A program made the translations under genes and the position numbers. A DNA stretch of 64,000 bases from Bacillus sp. RAR_GA_16 (lineage in GTDB: Bacteria > Bacillota > Bacilli > Bacillales > Guptibacillaceae): contig NZ_JAIUKZ010000001.1 of NCBI RefSeq assembly GCF_020165985.1, positions 310,001 to 374,000 on the forward strand. Reading direction: 5' to 3'. The notes beneath the pieces are model-generated. The model saw only the letters and a program-made list of their open reading frames with translations, was not told the DNA's origin and made no database searches. Positions within the stretch are counted from its first letter, which is position 1. Every line of letters begins with the position of its first letter. Shown here one piece after another: positions 8,683-17,553 of the stretch.

Positions 8683-10915
8683 GCTTCTCCCTCCTACTAC
8701 CTATTTTGCTAACTTTAATGGGAATGCCATTTAATACGGCGGTTCCTGAGACAGCATCAAGTCGTTTTTCATCACTTAATACATTTGTATTCACGCCTTT
8801 GTTTTCTTTTGCCACCCCCATCTTCATACCGCTAAGTCCATGTCCATAGCCGTGGGGAATGCTACCTACTCCCGGCATAATGTCGTTTGTTAACTCTACG
8901 ATTACCTCAAGACGTCCTACCTCTGATTGCACCTCAACAAGTTCGCCATCTTGAATCTTAAGCTTCTCTCCATCTGTTGGATGAAGCCATAGTGTACACC
9001 GATCTTTTCCTTTCATCAGCACAGGTAAGTTATGCATCCATGAATTATTCGATCGTAGATTTCTTCGACCGATTAAGAGCATAGCGGAGCTGCTCGCCTC
9101 TTTCTTAAGCCTTGTGACATCTTCTAAAATTAATTTAGGAGCAAGCTCAATTTTCCCCGTATGCGTGAGCAGGATTTCTGGAATTCGTGGTTTTAACGCT
9201 CCTAAATCGATCCCATGTGGGTTCTCTTTAAGTTTCTTTAAACTTAACCCATCCTGCTGTTTGAAATGATCGCCGTAAGGTCCTGAACGGAGCATATAAT
9301 CAAGCATTCGCTCTGGGCCTGTTTGTCCCTCTAACGCTTTTACTATATCCTTTAGATTGCACCCATAAATTGGTGACCGATCATTTGTAATGTCCTTTTT
9401 GATAAGGTAGTGAATTGTCGCATTATCTAGCTTGGTAATACCATCTTGATCTGGCTCATCCTCTCCAACTAACATCGCAAGATTGAGTAGAATTTCCCAC
9501 TCATCGAGCTGACCTTCTTTCTTTTCAAAAACAGGTGGCGAATAGTGAGAAATATCTCGAACCGAAAGCTGGTAAAAGGAAAGGTCATAATGTGAGCGTT
9601 CAAGCGGTGTAGGTGCCGGTAAGATCACGTTTGCCTTTCTGGTCGTTTCATTTAGGTAACAGTCTACACTTACCATAAAATCAAGATTTTCCAACGCACT
9701 TTGTAAACGCTTACTATTCGGGGTAGATAGAACAGGGTTCCCTGCAACTGTAACAAACGCTTTCATTTGTCCGTCGCCAGGTGTATCCATTTCTTCCGCC
9801 ATACAACTAACAGGTAGCTCCCCTAATACTTCTGGCCTTCCACTTACTCTGCTTCTAAAACGATCAAATCGATAGCCTTTCTTAGACGTTCTTCCTCCAG
9901 TAGCGGGTGTTGTGAACATGACTCCGCCTTCACGATCTAAATTGCCTGTTACATAATTAATTACATCAATTAACCAGCTATTAACTGTTCCAAACGACTG
10001 CGTACACGTTCCCATTCGTCCATAAACAGCAGCGCACGTGGCAGAAGAAAGATCCCTTGCAATGCTTCGAATCGTTTCTGATTCAAGACCGCACACGGCT
10101 GCCATCTTTTCAGGAGGAAAATCTTTTGCCAATTCCTTTACTTCTGATAGGCCATTTACATGTTCAGCAAGATATGACTCCTTCGTTAAACCCTCATCAA
10201 ACAAGGTGTGAAGAATGCTAAATAATAAATACCCATCTGTACCTGGTTTAATAAAATGATGGGAATCCGCTAGTTTTGCAGTAGCTGTACGAACTGGATC
10301 GACAACAACGAGACGCCCTCCTCTATCCTGCAAAGCTTTAAGTCTCGCGCGCATATTTGGACCCGTCATTAAGCTTCCGTTTGAAATGATCGGGTTCGCG
10401 CCAATAACTAGAAAATACTGCGTACGATCAATATCTGGGATCGGTATGCTAAAGTCGCTACCGTACATAAACTCTGCTGCTAGCTGTTTGGGAATCTGAT
10501 CAACAGTACTAGCAGAGTATTGATTACGACTTCCAAGCGCGCGTAAAAAAATCGGCAAGTAAAGCATACCTGATAAATTATGCACATTTGGGTTTCCAAG
10601 ATAGACGCCAACTGCATCCCGCCCGTGTTTTTCAATCACTCCTCGAAGCCCTTTTCTCACTTCCTTAAAAGCTTCTTCGTAGCTCACCGTAAACCATTCT
10701 GAACCTTTCCTTACCATTGGTTCTCTGATTCTGTCTGGGTCGTGATGAAGTTCCTTTAAACTAAATCCTTTTGGACACAAATACCCTTTACTAAAAGGAT
10801 CCTGCTTATCTCCCTCAATATGCGTCACTTCTCCATTAACAGTGTGGATTTCTAAACCACACGTCGCTTCACAAAGCGGACACGTACGGTAGTGAACGTT
10901 CTTAGCCGACTCCAT
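8654..10915 (-). CDS. molybdopterin-dependent oxidoreductase
   Basis: 753-residue member of the DMSO-reductase superfamily. The N-terminal [4Fe-4S] motif is CPLCEATCG plus the cysteine of YLCPKG; then come molybdopterin-binding segments (VIGANPI, VVDPVRTATA, GRMGTCTQSFG, VTVAGNPVLS) and a C-terminal dinucleotide-binding domain (LIGRRNLRSNNSWMHN). Start at ATG 10915, eight bases after AAGGAGG. Where formate dehydrogenases carry Cys/Sec this one reads YSASTVDQIP, so formate is unlikely. No Fe-S subunit, membrane anchor or cofactor gene is adjacent. A signal peptide is not evident, so it is probably cytoplasmic. The substrate is unknown. Confidence 0.85.
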   Translation of the reverse strand: MESAKNVHYRTCPLCEATCGLEIHTVNGEVTHIEGDKQDPFSKGYLCPKGFSLKELHHDPDRIREPMVRKGSEWFTVSYEEAFKEVRKGLRGVIEKHGRDAVGVYLGNPNVHNLSGMLYLPIFLRALGSRNQYSASTVDQIPKQLAAEFMYGSDFSIPIPDIDRTQYFLVIGANPIISNGSLMTGPNMRARLKALQDRGGRLVVVDPVRTATAKLADSHHFIKPGTDGYLLFSILHTLFDEGLTKESYLAEHVNGLSEVKELAKDFPPEKMAAVCGLESETIRSIARDLSSATCAAVYGRMGTCTQSFGTVNSWLIDVINYVTGNLDREGGVMFTTPATGGRTSKKGYRFDRFRSRVSGRPEVLGELPVSCMAEEMDTPGDGQMKAFVTVAGNPVLSTPNSKRLQSALENLDFMVSVDCYLNETTRKANVILPAPTPLERSHYDLSFYQLSVRDISHYSPPVFEKKEGQLDEWEILLNLAMLVGEDEPDQDGITKLDNATIHYLIKKDITNDRSPIYGCNLKDIVKALEGQTGPERMLDYMLRSGPYGDHFKQQDGLSLKKLKENPHGIDLGALKPRIPEILLTHTGKIELAPKLILEDVTRLKKEASSSAMLLIGRRNLRSNNSWMHNLPVLMKGKDRCTLWLHPTDGEKLKIQDGELVEVQSEVGRLEVIVELTNDIMPGVGSIPHGYGHGLSGMKMGVAKENKGVNTNVLSDEKRLDAVSGTAVLNGIPIKVSKIGSRREKHGAVRTESI

Positions 10916-10933
10916 TATAAAATCCTCCTTCAC

Positions 10934-10961
10934 TTAAAATACCAACTGGTCAGTATTTTAA
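10934..10961. promoter_or_regulatory. 28-bp palindromic operator-like site before the oxidoreductase operon
   Basis: TTAAAATAC, then an AC-NN-GT core, then GTATTTTAA: 9-bp outer arms in perfect inverted repeat around a TGACCAG-like centre, directly upstream of the AAGGAGG site. The pattern resembles TetR-family operators. No TetR gene is in the window; the nearest regulator is the LuxR-type gene just upstream. Confidence 0.55.
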
Positions 10962-11008
10962 GTTTACTGAAAATTCCATCAATATTCAAGAAAAGTTTAG
11001 GCGATGAG

Positions 11009-11704
11009 CTATTGAATCCACTTTTCTCTCAACGCGTTTGCAACAGCTTCTGCACGATGATTGGCTTTTACCTTGCGAATGGCTGAGCTCATATAATCTC
11101 GAGCTGTGAAGTCACTTATGTGTAACATACCGGCCATTTCCTTCGTGCTATAACCGTCAGCTGCATACTGTAGTACTTCCGTTTCGCGTTTACTTAAGGG
11201 ACTTGGTGTAGTTGGAGTGGAAGGTAGCAAATAAGCGAGTGCGTGTTGAAAATAAATCATTACATCGTCAATAAGACCTTGATGAATCGTTACCCCTTCT
11301 TCTTTTTCATCGAGAAGCACGCATCCGATGGCAATGCGTTCAATGCTTAACGGGATAATTAAGACAGAAGTTAAATCATAGGCTTCGATGTATTCCTCGG
11401 GGAAAAGTTGATGATGTTGATCCATCATCAAAAAGGCTGGTTTATTCGTAAGAAGGGCACGTTGGATGGGCGGAATGCGCCTTACGTCTTCACGAATGGT
11501 GTTCATCGAAAAGACACCATGACGGTCAACACGAAGAATCCCTTCCCCCATACTTGTAAAATAGGAAAAAGTGAACATACTTGCCCGCATGAATGGAAAA
11601 TGATTAAGGCACTGCTGAATCATGACTTCACAACGATGGATTGGATCATTTATCGCGATGATCCGATGAAAAGAGCGCATCCACACTTCCTCATGCATCG
11701 ACAT
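11009..11704 (-). CDS. LuxR-type HTH transcriptional regulator with GAF-like sensor region
   Basis: 231 residues. The last 65 or so form a LuxR/GerE helix-turn-helix (LSKRETEVLQYAADGYSTKEMAGML, with the recognition helix after ISDFTARDYMSSAIRKV). The first 160 residues look like a GAF-type sensor with alternating strands (VLIIPLSIERIAIGCVLLDE). There is no receiver domain. GGGGGG precedes ATG 11704. It is divergent from the R2lox operon, which it may control, and lies upstream of the molybdopterin oxidoreductase on the same strand, 93 bp away. Confidence 0.8.
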   Translation of the reverse strand: MSMHEEVWMRSFHRIIAINDPIHRCEVMIQQCLNHFPFMRASMFTFSYFTSMGEGILRVDRHGVFSMNTIREDVRRIPPIQRALLTNKPAFLMMDQHHQLFPEEYIEAYDLTSVLIIPLSIERIAIGCVLLDEKEEGVTIHQGLIDDVMIYFQHALAYLLPSTPTTPSPLSKRETEVLQYAADGYSTKEMAGMLHISDFTARDYMSSAIRKVKANHRAEAVANALREKWIQ

Positions 11705-11762
11705 AATTCCCCCCTATCTTTTCAGGAATATAATCTTTGGACATCGTTCGTTAAACTAATTA

Positions 11763-11776
11763 TGTAAGCGCTTTCT
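11763..11776. promoter_or_regulatory. CcpA cre site upstream of the R2lox operon
   Basis: TGTAAGCGCTTTCT fits the cre consensus TGNAANCGNWNNCW completely and is palindromic in its core. It lies about 60-70 bp before the R2lox start in the divergent intergenic region, so carbon catabolite repression of this operon is likely. Confidence 0.6.
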
Positions 11777-11835
11777 AAGATTGCTCTTTTATTATAGAAG
11801 GTGCTCATTGAAATCGCAAGGAAGGGCGGTATGAG

Positions 11836-12726
11836 ATGCGAAAAGAAATGATTACAACGAGTGCTCGTGGCCTTAATAAAGATTTGCTACCTTTTCGTCT
11901 TTATCAAAAAGCGAAGAAATTTGGGAGTTGGAACCCAGTAGAGATTGATTTCACTCAAGATGTGAAAGACTGGCAATTTCTTACCGGCGATCAGCAAGAA
12001 GAAATACTAAGACTCGTCTCTCAGTTTCAAGCTGGGGAGGAAGCCGTAACGCTTGATCTCCTTCCTTTAATTATGGTGATTGCCAAAGAAGGAAGATTGG
12101 AAGAAGAGATGTACTTAACCACTTTTTTGTACGAAGAGGCCAAACATACAGAGTTTTTTCGCATTTTTCTAAACGAAATTGGTCAAACAGGTGACCTCTC
12201 ACGTTTTCACTCGCAAACCTACCATGACATTTTTTACTCAATCTTGCCTGAGGCCATGGAGAAGCTCCAGCATGATCACTCACCTGAAGCATTAGCGGAA
12301 GCTTCTACTGTGTACAACATGTTCGTCGAAGGGGTTCTAGCCGAAACAGGTTACTTCTCTTTCTATGAATCTCTTGCCAAAGCAAATGTGATGCCAGGAC
12401 TAATGAAAGGCATCGGATTACTTAAGAAGGATGAATCGCGTCATATTGGTTACGGAACATTTTTGTTACAACGGCTCATCGCTGAGCATCCACAACTGTT
12501 TGATCTTGTTCAGAACAAGATGAATCAACTCGCTCCCCTTGCAGCACAGTTAACACAGGAAGGAATCGGAGATAGAACGCATAGCGCCTTCGGAAATACG
12601 CTCGATGCGACAATGGCTTTTTCGATGAAGCAACTCTCCATTCGAATGGAGATTCTTGCGCGGGCAAAAGGAAAAAGCATTAACGAGATTTATCGCACCA
12701 CGGAATCAGATGTCGGAGTTCTTTAA
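11836..12726 (+). CDS. R2-like ligand-binding oxidase (R2lox)
   Basis: 296-residue ferritin-like protein of the R2lox group, related to the ribonucleotide reductase small subunit but binding a Mn/Fe cofactor and a long-chain ligand. All six expected metal ligands can be placed: E68, E101 and H104 (EEAKH), E165, E200 and H203 (DESRH). The Val-Tyr pair that forms the known ether cross-link is also there: V71 in EEAVTLDL and Y160 in STVYNMFVEG. No large reductase subunit is present, which argues against ribonucleotide reduction. It is the first gene of an operon with aldehyde and alcohol dehydrogenases, preceded by a cre site. The physiological substrate of R2lox proteins is unknown; the context points to oxidation of a hydrocarbon or fatty chain. 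Confidence 0.88.
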   Translation: MRKEMITTSARGLNKDLLPFRLYQKAKKFGSWNPVEIDFTQDVKDWQFLTGDQQEEILRLVSQFQAGEEAVTLDLLPLIMVIAKEGRLEEEMYLTTFLYEEAKHTEFFRIFLNEIGQTGDLSRFHSQTYHDIFYSILPEAMEKLQHDHSPEALAEASTVYNMFVEGVLAETGYFSFYESLAKANVMPGLMKGIGLLKKDESRHIGYGTFLLQRLIAEHPQLFDLVQNKMNQLAPLAAQLTQEGIGDRTHSAFGNTLDATMAFSMKQLSIRMEILARAKGKSINEIYRTTESDVGVL

Positions 12727-12744
12727 TGTAAAGGAGGAAAAAAG

Positions 12745-14271
12745 ATGTCCGTTAACGTTGAAATCAAATCATTTCCCCTCTTCATCAATGGAGAATGGTC
12801 TCCATCAAAAGGAGGGCAGCTATTTGACGTAAGGAATCCTGCGACAGGCGATGTGATTGCAAAAGTAACAGGTGGTACAGCAGAAGATGTAGACCTGGCA
12901 GTTAAAGCCGCTTCTGAAGCTTTCGAAAAGGACGATTGGCGCGATATGCCTCCTAAAAAAAGATCGAAAATGCTGTATGCCATTGCTCAGAAAATCATGG
13001 AGAATGCTGAAGAGCTCATTGCTTTAGAAGCGCTCTCTTCAGGTGGTACAGTCAGACGCCTTGGTTCAAATGACCTTATTCAAATGGTCGATCTCTTCCA
13101 AACGCTCGGCAAGTTTGTGCTTGATTACACCTATTCAGAAACACTCCCTTCGCCACCATTTCCAGGACCTGCTCATAACTTTATTTGGCGTGAACCAATC
13201 GGCGTATGTGCAGCCATTACGCCATGGAACATGCCAATGTTAATTGCAACGTGGAAAATCGCTCCAGCCCTCGCTATGGGAAATACGATTGTGATTAAGC
13301 CTGCAAGCTACACACCGCTGACAACGCTTCGCCTGGCGGAAATTATTTCTGAGGTTGTGCCTAAAGGCGTCATCAATGTGGTGACAGGTAGCGGGAAAGA
13401 CGTTGGTGAATCACTTGCAACACACCCTAAAGTCGACAAAATTGCCTTTACCGGGTCCACAGAAGTCGGCCGTCATATTATGAGTCTCGCTTCTGGCACA
13501 GTAAAAAATACAACGCTCGAGCTCGGGGGGAAATCACCTTCTATCATTCTTGAAGACGCAGATCTTTCCCTTGCTCTACCGGGTAGTCTGTTCGGCGTAT
13601 TTCTTCATTCAGGTCAGCTATGTGAAAGCGGAACGAGATTATTTGTTCCAGATCAATTGTATGATCAAGTAATCGATGGTCTTAAAGAGCTATCTGAAAA
13701 ACTTGTGCTCGGTAATCCGATTGACCAAGCGACAGATATGGGACCAGTCATTTCTGCCACACAAAAGGAATCCATTCTATCGTATATCGAGAAAGGCAAA
13801 CAGGAAGGCGCTCGTCTCATCTGCGGTGGTCATGAGGTGAACGTGAAAGGCTGCGAGAAAGGCCATTTTATCGCTCCAACAATTTTTGCTGATGTGACAA
13901 ATGACATGACCATTGCGCGGGAAGAAATTTTCGGTCCTGTCCTATCTGTCATTCGCTATAGCGATGTTGATGATGCGATCAAGATGGCAAATGATACGAT
14001 CTATGGCCTTGCTGCGGGTGTTTGGACGCGTGATGTCAACAAAGCCTATCAAGTTGTTCGAAAACTACGTGCAGGTGTTGTTTGGATTAATGACTGGCAT
14101 ATGCTGAGAAATGATGCGCCATTTGGAGGATACAAGCAAAGTGGGATTGGTAGAGAGATGGGCAAGCATTGCCTTGATGCGTATACTCAGGTAAAGCATG
14201 TTCATACGTCCATGGTTCCAGAAGTTGAGAAGCGATCCTGGTACAGTCTACTCTTTTCAAATCAATCTTAA
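12745..14271 (+). CDS. aldehyde dehydrogenase family protein
   Basis: 508-residue NAD(P)-dependent aldehyde dehydrogenase. Seen: PWNMPMLIATWKIAPALAMG, the cofactor-binding FTGSTEVG, catalytic glutamate in LELGGKSP (about residue 260), the nucleophile in SGQLCESGTR (about residue 294), and EEIFGPVLS. Length is normal. It starts 18 bp after the R2lox stop behind AAAGGAGG, so the two are cotranscribed; an alcohol dehydrogenase follows after 18 bp. It could oxidise the aldehyde formed in a pathway begun by R2lox. Confidence 0.93.
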   Translation: MSVNVEIKSFPLFINGEWSPSKGGQLFDVRNPATGDVIAKVTGGTAEDVDLAVKAASEAFEKDDWRDMPPKKRSKMLYAIAQKIMENAEELIALEALSSGGTVRRLGSNDLIQMVDLFQTLGKFVLDYTYSETLPSPPFPGPAHNFIWREPIGVCAAITPWNMPMLIATWKIAPALAMGNTIVIKPASYTPLTTLRLAEIISEVVPKGVINVVTGSGKDVGESLATHPKVDKIAFTGSTEVGRHIMSLASGTVKNTTLELGGKSPSIILEDADLSLALPGSLFGVFLHSGQLCESGTRLFVPDQLYDQVIDGLKELSEKLVLGNPIDQATDMGPVISATQKESILSYIEKGKQEGARLICGGHEVNVKGCEKGHFIAPTIFADVTNDMTIAREEIFGPVLSVIRYSDVDDAIKMANDTIYGLAAGVWTRDVNKAYQVVRKLRAGVVWINDWHMLRNDAPFGGYKQSGIGREMGKHCLDAYTQVKHVHTSMVPEVEKRSWYSLLFSNQS

Positions 14272-14289
14272 TAAAGGAGGTTGAAACGT

Positions 14290-15504
14290 ATGTCTTTAAC
14301 TTATTCACAGTATATGCTTCGAACCGCCATTCATAGGGGCGCTGGTACTCGCGCACTTGTCCCCGATCTTTTCAAAGGACTGGAAGCAAAGCGAGTGGTT
14401 CTCTTTAGTGATCGTGGGCTTGAGCAGGCAGGGATCGTTGAGAAAATCAAGGAAATCTTTGAACTAACCCCGCACGGGACTGGCCCTGAACTTGCAGGCG
14501 TTTACCTTGATATCCATCAGGATGCAGGGAGTAAAGACGTGAACGCAGCACTTAAATTTGCTCGGGAAGTCAGTGCTGATGGGCTCCTTGCTGTCGGAGG
14601 AGGAAGCGTAATGGACACCGTTAAAGGAGTTAAGTATGCCCTTCATCACGGAATAACGGATATCAAAGAAGCAATCCCTGGTGGCCTTCTTTATTTATCT
14701 TGGCCAGAAGCAACCTACATGCCAATCCCCCATATTTCCATTCCGACGACTGCAGGAACTGGATCAGAAGTATCACCGATCGCCGTCATTTATAACGAAG
14801 AAATAAAGATGAAGACCAATATCATACATCCATTCATTAATGCTGATATGGCTATTTTAGATCCTGAATTGACCACCGGATTGCCGGCTAAAATTACTGC
14901 ATTTACTGGATTCGATGCCTTAACACATGCAATTGAAGCCCTGGCATCCCCAACAGCTACGGCTTTAACCGATGCCTATGCCCTTCAGTCCATTCGCCTT
15001 ATTGAGTCCCACCTTCCCATTGCGGTAAAACACGGAGAAAATCTTCATGCACGCATGGAAATGCTACAAGCAAGTATGATGAGCATTACCGCATTTAGCT
15101 TCGCACTCAATGCCATTCCTGTTCACAATTTTGCTCATGCTTATGGCGCACTATTCCGTATTCCACATGGCCTGGCCAATGCGGTTTTTCTACCGGTCGT
15201 GATGGCGTCTCTTCCAGATCTTTACCTTCCAAAAATTAAAGAGCTTGCTGAAGCCCTGCATTTAGAAACATCAGGCAAGGAAAAACAGGTGCTGTTAAAG
15301 GAAGTCATCGCAAAAATTCAAGACATGCAGCAGAACATTGGACTGCCTGCAAATTTTAAGGATTATTCGATTCCTCCTGAAGCACTCGATGCTACTGTTG
15401 CAGCTGTGAAAATGGATCCAGCCGCTCTTAATTATCCCCTGCCACCAGAGTTAATCAAAGCTGTAGGTGAACAAGTCATTCACGCTCAAGAAGTTTCTGT
15501 ATAA
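14290..15504 (+). CDS. iron-containing alcohol dehydrogenase
   Basis: 404-residue group III metal-dependent alcohol dehydrogenase: GGGSVMDTVKG near residue 100, TTAGTGSEVSP near 160, FDALTHAIEA (ligands) near 215, and HNFAHAYGALFRIPHGLANA near 280. Start is ATG 14290, nine bases after AAAGGAGG. It is the last gene of the R2lox operon and ends in a strong terminator. It is clearly a different subfamily from the protein at 344-1507. In this operon it would interconvert the alcohol and the aldehyde handled by the preceding dehydrogenase. Confidence 0.92.
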   Translation: MSLTYSQYMLRTAIHRGAGTRALVPDLFKGLEAKRVVLFSDRGLEQAGIVEKIKEIFELTPHGTGPELAGVYLDIHQDAGSKDVNAALKFAREVSADGLLAVGGGSVMDTVKGVKYALHHGITDIKEAIPGGLLYLSWPEATYMPIPHISIPTTAGTGSEVSPIAVIYNEEIKMKTNIIHPFINADMAILDPELTTGLPAKITAFTGFDALTHAIEALASPTATALTDAYALQSIRLIESHLPIAVKHGENLHARMEMLQASMMSITAFSFALNAIPVHNFAHAYGALFRIPHGLANAVFLPVVMASLPDLYLPKIKELAEALHLETSGKEKQVLLKEVIAKIQDMQQNIGLPANFKDYSIPPEALDATVAAVKMDPAALNYPLPPELIKAVGEQVIHAQEVSV

Positions 15505-15506
15505 GG

Positions 15507-15541
15507 AAAAGCACCGTGAAGGAAACCTTCACGGTGCTTTT
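15507..15541. terminator. terminator ending the R2lox operon
   Basis: Perfect 16-bp stem AAAAGCACCGTGAAGG with its complement and a 3-nt loop, flanked by A and T runs; shared by converging genes. Confidence 0.92.
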
Positions 15542-16159
15542 CTAGTAGGCAAGTCCAATGGATTCTCGAAGATAAAGATGATGGCTCACCGTTTGAAGCA
15601 TGAAGTCAGCTACATCTTCTCTTGAAATACGGCGCCCCCCTTTAGGTATCCCTTTGCGAGCTTTCCGATATTCCCCAGTACGGTCATCGTTCGTCAAACC
15701 CATCGGACGAGCAATTGTCCATTCCGTTTCACTTGCTTCAAGAACATCAGCTGCCCTTCGGTGATCAGCTAAAACGTTCTGTAACAGTTTTCCTGCAATG
15801 AAACCTGTTACACCCGGAATTTCTTTATAGATCCCAGCAGAAGCCATATACACGATGCGATGAATACCATGAAGACTCATCGCATCTAGAATGTTAGTCG
15901 TCATCGTTGAAAGTTCAGTTGTTTTGCCAAGTCCACTTGCCCCAAGGCACGAAACAACTGCGTCCACTTCTGATGACATTGCTTGCTTTACATCCGCAGC
16001 CTGCATGGCATCACCAATTTCAACTGATAAGTTCTTGTGAGATGTTTCAAGTTTTGAAGGCGTTCGAACAAATGCTGTAACGGTATGACCTGCCGCAATC
16101 GCTTGCCTGACAAAAGCATTTCCTGTACCACCAGTAGCTCCGAAAACGAGTAGCTTCAT
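15542..16159 (-). CDS. NAD(P)-binding atypical SDR (YwnB-like)
   Basis: 205-residue Rossmann protein of the NmrA/atypical short-chain dehydrogenase type: LLVFGATGGTGNAFVRQA at the N-terminus, VVSCLGASG, YMASAGIY, and ARPMGL. It lacks the classic YxxxK catalytic pair in the usual place, as is common in this group, so reductase activity is uncertain. Start at ATG 16159 behind GGGGAG. Similar in size to B. subtilis YwnB. Role unknown, perhaps a redox sensor or NAD(P)H:quinone-type enzyme. Confidence 0.8.
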   Translation of the reverse strand: MKLLVFGATGGTGNAFVRQAIAAGHTVTAFVRTPSKLETSHKNLSVEIGDAMQAADVKQAMSSEVDAVVSCLGASGLGKTTELSTMTTNILDAMSLHGIHRIVYMASAGIYKEIPGVTGFIAGKLLQNVLADHRRAADVLEASETEWTIARPMGLTNDDRTGEYRKARKGIPKGGRRISREDVADFMLQTVSHHLYLRESIGLAY

Positions 16160-16219
16160 TGTTTCTCCCCTTCTCATTCGTTATATCTCTTTTATTCCCT
16201 TTTTATAAGGAGAGTGAAA

Positions 16220-17416
16220 CTACCTCACTTTTTTGATAAAAACGACTTTCAGGTAATTTCCTTCCCGAAACTCTTTTACCGTTCGAAAATCTTCTGGAAG
16301 CGTAAATTCTTCAAGCAGCTGATAGCTTCCATTCGATTCTTTAAACGCTTGGTCTATAAAGCCTTTAAACTTTTTCATGTCATAGCCGCTATAGTTCGTA
16401 GAAGCAACAATCACACCGTTATCCTCTGTAATCGAAATCGCATCCTTCAGAAGATCTTTATAGTCTTTTGCAGCACTAAACGTATGTTTCTTAGATCGCG
16501 CGAAGCTTGGGGGATCTAGAATGACCATATCGAACGATAAATTTTTCTTAACGGCATACTTAAAATACTTAAACACGTCCATAACAAGAATATTTTGTTC
16601 TTCATAATCAATGTCGTTCACGCTAAATTGCTCAATCGTCTTATTTAGACTGCGATTCGCAAGATCAACACTTGTTGTGTGAGTTGCCCCGCCTTCAACC
16701 GCAAACACGGAGAATGCGCCCGTATAAGAGAACGTATTTAACACCGTTTTTCCCTTCGCATATTTATCGCGAATTAATTTACGAACCGGACGCTGATCAA
16801 GAAAAACGCCAACCATTGCTCCTTCGTTTAGATATACTGCAAAGTTCACACCATTTTCTTTTACGATTAGCGGAAACTCGCCACGCTCCCCAGCTACAAA
16901 ATCATCATCTTCTACATACTGCCCTTTCGCATCAAATCGCTTTTTCTCATAGATTCCTTTATAATCAACGAGCTGCTTTAACGCCCCAATAACAGCGTCC
17001 TTAAATGAATAAACTCCCTCACTATACCAGTTAATGAGGTAGTATCCATCAAAATAGTCAATCGTTAGACCCCCCAGACCATCTCCTTCACCATTTACAA
17101 TGCGAAAGGCAGTCGTCGACGGGTCGTTAAAAAAGGAGCGTCTGTGTTGAAGCGCGGTTTGAATTTTCCTAACAAAAAAATCGAGATCAATTGCTTCGTT
17201 TTCGTTTTGTGAAAGGACCCACCCGAATCCCTTGTTTTGCCTTCCATAATAGCCTTTTGCGATAAATTTTCCTTTCTCATCTTCAAGCCTGAGAATGACT
17301 CCTTCTTCTTTTAAGCCATCTGCATTTACGATTGCTTCTTTAAAAATGAGCGGATACCCTTTGATAAATTTCTTCTGATGCTTTGCTTGCACCTGCACGC
17401 TTCGTTCGTTCCTCAT
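16220..17416 (-). CDS. class I rRNA methyltransferase, RlmI/YwbD family
   Basis: 398-residue SAM-dependent methyltransferase with an N-terminal PUA-like RNA-binding domain (residues 1-80) and a C-terminal Rossmann domain: LNTFSYTGAFSVFA (SAM motif I, about residue 230), SVDLANRSL, and LDPPSFARSKK (motif IV). This layout matches E. coli RlmI, which makes m5C in 23S rRNA, and B. subtilis YwbD. The TCSF nucleophile motif of true m5C enzymes is replaced here by STNYSGY, so the exact modification is uncertain. Confidence 0.85.
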   Translation of the reverse strand: MRNERSVQVQAKHQKKFIKGYPLIFKEAIVNADGLKEEGVILRLEDEKGKFIAKGYYGRQNKGFGWVLSQNENEAIDLDFFVRKIQTALQHRRSFFNDPSTTAFRIVNGEGDGLGGLTIDYFDGYYLINWYSEGVYSFKDAVIGALKQLVDYKGIYEKKRFDAKGQYVEDDDFVAGERGEFPLIVKENGVNFAVYLNEGAMVGVFLDQRPVRKLIRDKYAKGKTVLNTFSYTGAFSVFAVEGGATHTTSVDLANRSLNKTIEQFSVNDIDYEEQNILVMDVFKYFKYAVKKNLSFDMVILDPPSFARSKKHTFSAAKDYKDLLKDAISITEDNGVIVASTNYSGYDMKKFKGFIDQAFKESNGSYQLLEEFTLPEDFRTVKEFREGNYLKVVFIKKVR

Positions 17417-17553
17417 CGTGTCATCCTAACTTTTCGTGTTTTTTATTCTGCTTGCATTATATCACGTATTCTTTCCCATCTATTAACCAGGATTCTTAAA
17501 GGATAAATGCCCCTGTCAGTTCAGACACTAAGGAGGAAAGGTGGTGATTCATC

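Noticed and set aside
11836-12726. Ribonucleotide reductase small subunit NrdF
   Set aside because: No nrdE nearby, and the Val-Tyr pair and ligand spacing are those of R2lox.
14290-15504. Duplicate of the alcohol dehydrogenase at 344-1507
   Set aside because: Motifs are shared at family level only; sequences and contexts differ greatly, so it is not a recent duplication.
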